DNA from: Synergistaceae bacterium
GTDB lineage: Bacteria; Synergistota; Synergistia; Synergistales; Aminobacteriaceae
Length of the DNA stretch: 12,135 nt
Direction of reading: 5' to 3'
Assembly (NCBI GenBank): GCA_031289165.1
Contig: JAITPZ010000027.1
Location: 1 to 12,135 of the forward strand
The notes beneath the pieces are model-generated. The model worked only from the letters and a program-made list of their open reading frames with translations, was not told the origin of the DNA and searched no databases. This document shows, in pieces, positions 7,114 to 12,135 of this stretch (the stretch's first letter is position 1; each line of letters starts with the position of its first letter). The position numbers and the translations under genes are program-made.

Positions 7114-8227
7114 CGCTCTTTCCCGATCTTCCTCCGCCCCCCGTCGTCTGTTTTCGCGGCGAGGCCCGGCCTTTACCGGTTGCCTTCGCCTTTTGCGATT
7201 CTGCCGCGGGTTTATCGAAAGGCTCGTCGGGAAGATCGAGAGGGTCGGCGACAAAGTTCAAACCCGGCGTCAAAAAACCCATCGCCTGGGGTCCAAGAAC
7301 CCTCAATAGCTCGTTCTCGCTTTTCTTTTCCTTTTTCGCCTCGCCCCGGCGCGCCGGCTTCGAGGCAGACGCCGAAGCCCGACGTGTCGGCTTTTCCGCC
7401 GATTTCACAGCCGCGTTCTCTTTCGAAGGTTTTTCCGCTGCGGGGCGCTCCTGTGCCGCTTCCGATTTTTCGACGCAAAAATAACCTAAAAGTCTGCCCT
7501 CCCACTCGCAGGGCAGCACAATATTCCCTGCGCTCTCGCGCGGAAGGTCGATCTCCGACTCCGCGCATCGACGCCAGGGACGCTTTTCTCCGTCGAGTGT
7601 CGCCACCCAGGCTTTCCCAATGGACGCCCACCACGCGATATCCTCCGCCAGAGCGGCGTCGCCCGTGCTGTCCTCAAGAATAAAAACGTTCTGCTCGAGA
7701 CGTCGAAACGCCAGAAGACAGGAAGCGCGACTTCCCTCCAGCTCTATCAGAAATTCGTCCCTGTCGGGGAGATTGCAGGAAGCCAGGCGCTTCAGGTCCG
7801 GCCCAAAGGTTCGGACGGCCGTGGGATTGAAATACAACTTTCCGGCCGAGCGGACGGCAAGCGAAACCGGAGCCTCCCACCACACCGGGAAAATGGGGCC
7901 CGACATCAGGGCTTCCCTGATGGACGAGACGCTCGCCCCATCCTCCTCGACGACCAGCACCTGAATGTTTCCCGATTCCGGGGGGGTGACGGACCTGAAC
8001 AGCCCGCGCGCGGCCAGCTTCGGCAGGTCGCCGATGGACGTGTCCGGACTGTTGCGCTCGATCAGCGAAATCAACTGATCCTTTGTGAATACGATAATCT
8101 TTTCCGAGTCTCCCAGGGACCTCAGCACACAATAATCCAGCACCATCCTGTAAAGAGTCCTCAGCAATACAAGCAAACTCGACTGCGACGTCAGAGACTG
8201 AAGCGACTGATCACTGTTGCCGCTCAT
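7106..8227 (-). CDS. Unrecognised protein with possible PAS-like core and Lys/Ala-rich tail
   Basis: I do not recognise this 373-residue protein. Residues 1-110 look globular and mixed alpha/beta. Residues about 112-250 hold a stretch reminiscent of a degenerate PAS or GAF sensor fold, with a YFNPTAVRTFGPDL segment (132-145) like the PAS pattern of Asn-Pro-Ala followed by Phe-Gly, and a closing GRLLGYFCVEKS (244-255). This is a weak resemblance. From about 256 to the end the chain is rich in Ala, Lys, Arg, Ser and Glu and probably disordered, except for an island at 304-338 (ENELLRVLGPQAMGF, then PGLNF and an acidic LDLPDEPFD). No histidine kinase, HD or GGDEF domain follows. The ATG has GGGAGAGGG 6 nt upstream. 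It sits 66 nt after ftsY and overlaps the DUF4416 gene by 8 nt. Coding is supported by operon placement and codon pattern. Confidence 0.8.
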   Translation of the reverse strand: MSGNSDQSLQSLTSQSSLLVLLRTLYRMVLDYCVLRSLGDSEKIIVFTKDQLISLIERNSPDTSIGDLPKLAARGLFRSVTPPESGNIQVLVVEEDGASVSSIREALMSGPIFPVWWEAPVSLAVRSAGKLYFNPTAVRTFGPDLKRLASCNLPDRDEFLIELEGSRASCLLAFRRLEQNVFILEDSTGDAALAEDIAWWASIGKAWVATLDGEKRPWRRCAESEIDLPRESAGNIVLPCEWEGRLLGYFCVEKSEAAQERPAAEKPSKENAAVKSAEKPTRRASASASKPARRGEAKKEKKSENELLRVLGPQAMGFLTPGLNFVADPLDLPDEPFDKPAAESQKAKATGKGRASPRKQTTGGGGRSGKSDA

Positions 8228-8261
8228 TTCAATCCCTCTCCCTTCAATTCACTTTCAGGCG

Positions 8262-8284
8262 CCGGGGACAAACCGATCTCCCGG
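8262..8284 (-). other. Small GC hairpin in the ftsY-unknown gene gap
   Basis: In the 66-nt gap, a CCGGG arm and a CCCGG arm enclose a 13-nt loop on the minus strand. No T tract follows. It may slow transcription or protect an mRNA end, or be chance in GC-rich DNA. Confidence 0.25.
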
Positions 8285-8293
8285 TCCATTCCG

Positions 8294-9238
8294 CTATTCC
8301 GCGGCGTTTCCTCCGGCAGCGGCTCCCTCCATAAGGGCCGACGCAAACTCGTCGGGATCGAAGGGGCTCAGGTCCTCGATGCCCTCTCCCAGACCGATGT
8401 AGCGTATGGGAACTTTCAGATCGTCGGCGATGGAGAGCACAACGCCACCCTTCGCCGTGTTGTCGTATTTCGAAAGGATCAGGGCCGACAGCGGCAGTAT
8501 ACGATTGAACGTCGTCGCCTGAGCGATGCCGTTCTGCCCCATTACCGCATCCAGGACGAGAACGGTTCGTATGTGGTCCGCGCCGGCCTCGCGCTCCAGG
8601 ATTCTGTAAATTTTCTTCAGCTCTTCCATGAGGTTGTGCTTCGCGTGCAGACGCCCCGCCGTATCGACGATCAGAACGTCCGCGTTCGAGGCCTTCGTGG
8701 CCTGCCACGCGTCGAACGCCACGGCCGCAGGGTCGCTGCCCTGTTTCTGGGCGACGACTCTCACTCCGGCGCGCTCTCCCCATACCTGCAGCTGCTCCGT
8801 CGCCGCGGCTCGAAAGGTATCCGCGGCAGCCATCACGACCTTCTTCTCCTGGCGCAGAAACTGCGCGGCCAGCTTTCCCGCGGAGGTGGTCTTTCCGCTG
8901 CCGTTGACCCCGACCATCAGGAGGATCAGAGGAGGGTCATCGACCGTAAAGGCCCGCCCCATTCCCTCGATCGCCGAGAGCCTGCCGGCGACCATGGAGA
9001 CAAAAACCTTCTTCAGCTCTTCTCCCGTGATCGAACCCCGCTGCCGGACCTCCCGCTTCAGGTCCGCGACGAGAGCCGCGGAAAGATCCACACCAACGTC
9101 CCCGGCAATCAGCTTTTCCTCAAGCTCATCCCAAAACGCATCGTCGAAGGACGCGCCCGCAAAAAGCGAGGCGATACCTCCGCTCCAGCGCGCTCTCACC
9201 TCTTTGAGGCCCTCCCTCAGCTTCGCAAAAAAGGCCAT
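8294..9238 (-). CDS. ftsY: Signal recognition particle receptor FtsY
   Basis: A 314-residue SRP GTPase that docks the SRP-ribosome complex at the membrane for cotranslational insertion through SecYEG. It has the NG core without the long acidic A domain of the E. coli protein. An N-terminal amphipathic basic helix (1-20) could bind membrane, followed by the helical N domain (about 25-95) and G domain (about 100-305). Motifs: G1 GVNGSGKTT (110-118), ADTFRAAATEQL (139-150), G3 DTAGR (192-196), a DAVMGQNG segment (230-237), G4 as SKYD (256-259) followed by NTAKGG, and LGEGIEDLSPFDP (283-295). The usual G4 is TKLD with DGTAKGG, so Thr-to-Ser, Leu-to-Tyr and Gly-to-Asn changes are present while Lys and Asp persist. 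FtsY is favoured over Ffh because there is no M domain and the end is FDPDEF. Its ATG abuts the ricT stop exactly. Confidence 0.97.
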   Translation of the reverse strand: MAFFAKLREGLKEVRARWSGGIASLFAGASFDDAFWDELEEKLIAGDVGVDLSAALVADLKREVRQRGSITGEELKKVFVSMVAGRLSAIEGMGRAFTVDDPPLILLMVGVNGSGKTTSAGKLAAQFLRQEKKVVMAAADTFRAAATEQLQVWGERAGVRVVAQKQGSDPAAVAFDAWQATKASNADVLIVDTAGRLHAKHNLMEELKKIYRILEREAGADHIRTVLVLDAVMGQNGIAQATTFNRILPLSALILSKYDNTAKGGVVLSIADDLKVPIRYIGLGEGIEDLSPFDPDEFASALMEGAAAGGNAAE

Positions 9239-10660
9239 CTACGTGTTCTCTTTCCGTATCTCCGGCCCTGCCGGGGTCTCTCCTCCGGAGGGGCGGCGTC
9301 TGGGGCGACGCCTCGCGTGTCCACCGTGTCGTTCTCCGCCTGCCGGGCCCTCGGCCTGCGCCGCTCGCTCCTCATGGGGAGGTTCCCTGCGGGGAGACGG
9401 GAGCGTCTCCGCCCCGCCCTCCGACGCCGCTGCCGGCTGTCTCTCGACGGGAACGGCCCCGGAGGGCGCCTTACCTCTGTGCCTTCGACCGCGTTTTTCC
9501 ACGGGGCCCTCTCTGCTCTCGTTCTCCGCAGGAGCGCCCGAAACGGGCTGACGCTCGAACTGACGCGCAGCCTGACGTTCAATTTTGTGTTCGACTCGGG
9601 ACTCGGGCTGGAGCCTTTCCGCCAGATGTTCCTCGATCGATATCTTTTCGGGTTTGGGCCTCCTGTTGTTCCTCGCGGAATTTTCGTGAACATCCGCAGG
9701 AGAGGCCGGCTTCGCCGAAAGGGGCCGCGATCTTCCCGGAGAGAGGGGTAAACGACGCGCCGGCTCTTCCGGAACGCCCCTGTCCCAGGAATCGCCGTTC
9801 AAAACGGTTTCTTTGAAATTTGCAAACTCCGCAATGGCAATGGGAATCTCTTTGCCGTCGGTGAAATGGACCCGCACCGTCTTCGAGCGCAGGTCCACCC
9901 CCTCGAGGATGAAATTCCCCTGCGTCGTCCTGATTTTGGACCCCGGACTGGGCAGAGATCTCCAGAGTTCGTTGTAGGTCAGGTGTTCATAGGCCATACA
10001 GCACATGAGTCTGCCGCAGATTCCCGATATCTTCGCGGGATTGAGCGCCAGGTTCTGCTCCTTCACCATGCGAATATTGATCGGGGTAAAGCGATGCAAC
10101 CAGCAGCTGCAACAGCAGGGCCGACCGCAGGGAGATATTCCCCGGACGGTCCTGGCCTCGTCCCGAACGCCGATCTGACGCATTTCTATGCGAATGCGAA
10201 ATTCCCTCGCAAGGTCCCGGACGTAGGCTCGAAAATCGATGCGCTGCTCGGAGGTAAAGTAAAAAAACAGTTTTCTGCGATCTATCGTGTACTCGACATC
10301 GACCAGCTTCATCTGAAGCTGATGGTCCTTCAGGATCTGACGCGCGCGGATAAGCACCGCTTCCTCGTCCGAACGGCACAGATAATACTCCCCGACCTGA
10401 GCTTCACCAGCAGGTTCCACAAATTCGACTTCCTGTAAAATCGGCTCAGGGCCGCGGGTCTGTTCTTCCCTCGGTTCGCTGAGGCAGGACGCCCTGTATT
10501 TCGCCTCCTGCTCCTGAGAAAGCGAACCACCGAGCAAGCCCATCTCCAGACCTCTCACCGTTTTTATCACGATCCACCGACCCGCCCTCGGGGCGAGGTC
10601 GGATATGTTCACAAGTCCAAGATAACGCGGCTTACCAAAAACCGCCAAATATATGCTCAA
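9239..10660 (-). CDS. ricT: PSP1-domain protein RicT (YaaT), with long charged C-terminal tail
   Basis: Member of the PSP1/YaaT family. In Bacillus subtilis RicT forms the RicAFT complex with Fe-S clusters and helps RNase Y mature mRNAs; that role is family knowledge. The PSP1 core occupies about 1-290. The diagnostic cysteine block is intact: C178 in SPCGR, C182-C184 and C186, then C215, C220 and C221 around KISGICGRLMCCMAYE, with FTPINIRMVKEQNL between. Beyond about residue 295 lies some 179 residues rich in Arg, Glu, Pro, Gly and Ala ending in an Arg-rich cluster; it resembles disordered RNA-binding tails and is not part of the normal family core, which ends near 270-290. A TTG start is preceded by GGGAGG at 9 nt and overlaps holB by 29 nt. 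Neighbours match the Bacillus order holB-yaaT. No ricA or ricF lies in the window. Confidence 0.93.
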   Translation of the reverse strand: MSIYLAVFGKPRYLGLVNISDLAPRAGRWIVIKTVRGLEMGLLGGSLSQEQEAKYRASCLSEPREEQTRGPEPILQEVEFVEPAGEAQVGEYYLCRSDEEAVLIRARQILKDHQLQMKLVDVEYTIDRRKLFFYFTSEQRIDFRAYVRDLAREFRIRIEMRQIGVRDEARTVRGISPCGRPCCCSCWLHRFTPINIRMVKEQNLALNPAKISGICGRLMCCMAYEHLTYNELWRSLPSPGSKIRTTQGNFILEGVDLRSKTVRVHFTDGKEIPIAIAEFANFKETVLNGDSWDRGVPEEPARRLPLSPGRSRPLSAKPASPADVHENSARNNRRPKPEKISIEEHLAERLQPESRVEHKIERQAARQFERQPVSGAPAENESREGPVEKRGRRHRGKAPSGAVPVERQPAAASEGGAETLPSPRREPPHEERAAQAEGPAGGERHGGHARRRPRRRPSGGETPAGPEIRKENT

Positions 10661-11465
10661 AAGGAAGATCCTCCCTGAGTGCCAAAATTAAGAGGTCGCA
10701 AACCATATTCTGAGAAAGTTTCTTCTGTTCCACAAGCAATCGCAGCCTTTCCATTCGGGCCGCCATTTTCAATCCATCCCGTCCGCCTCGCACGGCGTAC
10801 GATACCCAACCGGAGAGAACCGCCGAAATATCGGCATCGCCTTTCGATCCCTCCGCTTTTGCTCCTTCCGTCTTCAATCCCTCCAGCCAGCTCAGCCATT
10901 CCGCGTCGCCGGCGGGCATGGGGCTGACGGACGACGAGGGCGGAGCCGCCAGAACGGTAAAACGCGAACGACTGCGAAGCGTCGGCAGAAAATCGTCCCC
11001 CTCCATCAAAAAGAGGATGCAGGCGTGAGAGGGGGGTTCTTCCGCTATTTTAAGCAGACTGTTCGCCGCCGCGACCAGCAGCCTGTCCGCCGCGGGAACG
11101 ACGCCCAGCCGGCGTTCCGAGACCACGGGCTTCATCGGCAGCTCGTGAAGCAGCGCCCTGCAGGCGTCGATGTTGGCCGCCTTTTCGAGCGAACCCGCCA
11201 CGATCAGGTCGGGGTGAGTCGTTCCGTTGTCCTCCGAGGAGCTCCAGCCCGCGCAACCCGCGCAGTCGTCGTTCCCTTTCCCCGCGCCGCACAGGTACAT
11301 GCGCGCCATGGCGTTCAAAACCTCCCCGTGCCAGGCATGCGGGGCCCTTACCGCCCAACAGTGAGGAACATTCCAGGTTCGGAAGTTTTTTTCGATTTCC
11401 CTCCACGCGGGAAGCTCCCTGAAGGGCGGAATTTCCCCGTCTAGAACAGGAGCGAAATCAGGCAT
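10632..11465 (-). CDS. holB: DNA polymerase III delta-prime subunit (HolB-like), degenerate motifs
   Basis: A 277-residue clamp-loader subunit that, with delta and tau/gamma, loads the sliding clamp at replication forks. The AAA+ region spans about 20-175, with HPDLI (84-88), the AADRLLVAAANSLLKIAEEPP pattern in positions 125-145, and FLPTLRSRSRF (159-169), where the SRC motif of active loaders is SRS. The position of the nucleotide-binding loop (about 41-48) has no GK[ST], as expected of delta-prime, which does not hydrolyse ATP. The zinc motif is three of four: C59, C68 and C71, with Trp74 in the fourth place. The C-terminal helical part is shorter than in E. coli (334 residues). Start ATG with GGAGGAG upstream; it overlaps yaaR by 25 nt and ricT by 29 nt. 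Context tmk-yaaR-holB-ricT supports the call. Confidence 0.88.
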   Translation of the reverse strand: MPDFAPVLDGEIPPFRELPAWREIEKNFRTWNVPHCWAVRAPHAWHGEVLNAMARMYLCGAGKGNDDCAGCAGWSSSEDNGTTHPDLIVAGSLEKAANIDACRALLHELPMKPVVSERRLGVVPAADRLLVAAANSLLKIAEEPPSHACILFLMEGDDFLPTLRSRSRFTVLAAPPSSSVSPMPAGDAEWLSWLEGLKTEGAKAEGSKGDADISAVLSGWVSYAVRGGRDGLKMAARMERLRLLVEQKKLSQNMVCDLLILALREDLPFEHIFGGFW

Positions 11466-11884
11466 CCCTTTATCTCCTCCAGCAACTGAAACGCGCGCGT
11501 TCTGTCGCTCTCCTTCAAAAAAACCTCTTCCAGCTCGGCCATCGCGGTCTCCGCCTTTTCAAGGGTAACGTAGGTGCTGCGGTCGGTACGGCGCCATTTA
11601 AGATCCCGGCGCAGACTGAACCCCCTCATGGCACGCGCCAGAAGTTCCCTCAAAATGGATTTGTACTCGAGCAGCAGACGCTCGGCCGGAAAGACCGAGA
11701 GCTTCGTCGCGGCGGCGTCGAGGCGCTCCAGAAGGGAACGTACCTCCATCTCCTCCGCCAGTTCCTCCATCGAGGAGCCAAAGGAAGGATTTACCGCAGA
11801 AATTACCCGGGAATGCGCATTCCGGCGACCGGAACCACCGCTTCCCTGCTCTACCTTCCCCTCCCCGCCCCGGCCGACCTTCAC
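11441..11884 (-). CDS. yaaR: YaaR family protein (DUF327)
   Basis: A 147-residue mostly helical cytosolic protein of the YaaR/DUF327 family, function unknown. After a Gly/Arg-rich N-terminus (1-37), the conserved domain runs to the end, with a heptad-like helical segment at 39-62, ERLLLEYKSILRELL (68-82), the DLKWRRTDRSTYVTLEKAE stretch (94-112) and a closing LLEEIKGCLISLLF (134-147). The RGFSLRRDLKW motif followed by several acidic and helix-forming positions is typical of the family. The GTG start lies one base after the tmk stop, with AGAGG 8 nt upstream, and the end overlaps holB by 25 nt. In Bacillus subtilis yaaR also lies between tmk and holB, with yaaQ before it. Here no yaaQ is present, because yaaR follows tmk directly. 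Confidence 0.9.
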   Translation of the reverse strand: MKVGRGGEGKVEQGSGGSGRRNAHSRVISAVNPSFGSSMEELAEEMEVRSLLERLDAAATKLSVFPAERLLLEYKSILRELLARAMRGFSLRRDLKWRRTDRSTYVTLEKAETAMAELEEVFLKESDRTRAFQLLEEIKGCLISLLF

Positions 11885-11885
11885 G

Positions 11886-12135
11886 TTATAATCCTCTGAT
11901 CGCCCTTACGCGCGTCCCGACGCGCTCCCGGACGTCCTTCGCCACCTCTTCGACGAGCCGGCCGGCGCTCACCGTGACGACGCGCTCGGGATGCCGTCCC
12001 GCCAGCTCCCGATAACCCTCCGCCACTCGCCCCATAAAACCGTCTCCGTCGGACTCGATGCGGTCCGCATGACCCCTTCCCGCGAGACGGGACAGAGCCG
12101 TCTCCACGTCGATGTCCAGAAAAATCGTCAGGTCG
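11886..12135 (-). CDS. tmk: Thymidylate kinase, C-terminal part, 5' end outside window
   Basis: The last 82 residues of dTMP kinase, which makes dTDP from dTMP and ATP in the cytosol for DNA synthesis. The frame runs off the right edge. Visible: DLTIFLDIDVETALSR, the core strand with the DxD-like signature preceding the LID region; GRGHADRIES, corresponding to the LID-region Arg and the DRIE pattern of the family; FMGRVAEGYRELAGRHPERVVTVSAG, the closing helix and strand; then a helical end. The P-loop and nucleoside-binding regions lie outside the window. The TAA stop is one base before the yaaR GTG, the same tmk-yaaR neighbourhood seen in Bacillota, here without yaaQ between. Length in the window is consistent with the final third of the usual 200-220 residues. 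Confidence 0.95.
   Translation of the reverse strand, partial: DLTIFLDIDVETALSRLAGRGHADRIESDGDGFMGRVAEGYRELAGRHPERVVTVSAGRLVEEVAKDVRERVGTRVRAIRGL

Noticed and set aside
7114..7254. N-terminal extension of the DUF4416 protein up to 7254.
   Set aside because: The extension is the shadow of the upstream gene's Lys-rich tail in another frame, with no similarity to the family; ATG at 7113 has a ribosome binding site.
8573..9751. A 392-codon plus-strand frame, and a similar 372-codon one at 6565-7683.
   Set aside because: Both are complements of ftsY/ricT and of the DUF4416/unknown genes, with Arg/Pro/Ser-rich low-complexity translations and no motif.
9239..9778. The Arg-rich RicT tail as a tandem repeat or CRISPR-like array.
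   Set aside because: The composition is biased but no unit recurs with regular spacing or length.

Overview
This 12.1 kb window is ordinary, tightly packed bacterial chromosome. All 14 recognised genes, two of them cut by the window edges, lie on the minus strand, so transcription runs from high to low coordinates. The DNA is GC-rich, intergenic spaces are short or absent, and many starts are non-ATG (my assignments give 6 ATG, 3 GTG and 4 TTG among the 13 starts in the window). The run tmk-yaaR-holB-ricT resembles the order known from Bacillota. Together with a DUF4416 gene, ftsY and a solitary cheW, it suggests an anaerobic lineage near the Bacillota, most likely Synergistota. That placement is an inference from gene content and not from a marker gene.

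Right part (12135 to about 6589): the end of thymidylate kinase (tmk), a YaaR/DUF327 protein, the DNA polymerase III delta-prime subunit (holB), the PSP1/RicT protein with a long charged tail, the signal-recognition-particle receptor ftsY, an unrecognised 373-residue protein with a Lys/Ala-rich tail, and a DUF4416 protein. Junctions are a 1-nt gap, a 25-nt overlap, a 29-nt overlap, an exact stop/start abutment, a 66-nt gap and an 8-nt overlap. This looks like one long operon combining dTTP synthesis and clamp loading with RNA processing and membrane protein targeting.

Middle part (about 6588 to 2284): a 102-nt gap with a good hairpin, then adenylosuccinate lyase (purB), a Xer-type tyrosine recombinase, a trimeric-type purine nucleoside phosphorylase, and an exported LytM/M23 peptidase whose start overlaps the phosphorylase stop as ATGA. 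purB and the phosphorylase link de novo purine synthesis with purine salvage. The other two genes act in chromosome resolution and the cell envelope.

Left part (2283 to 1): a 173-nt gap with a perfect extended -10 promoter (TGCTATAAT on the minus strand) starts a second unit: cheW, a PHP-domain phosphoesterase 3 nt later, and a PLP-dependent threonine aldolase that runs off the left edge.

I found no rRNA, tRNA, CRISPR array, insertion sequence or prophage, and no clear defence or other novel multi-gene system. The most open items are the 373-residue unknown protein, the RicT tail, the degenerate zinc and nucleotide sites in HolB, and the SKYD variant of the FtsY G4 motif. No stretch longer than 300 bases lacks a gene; the two longest gaps (2111-2283 and 6487-6588) are described as features.
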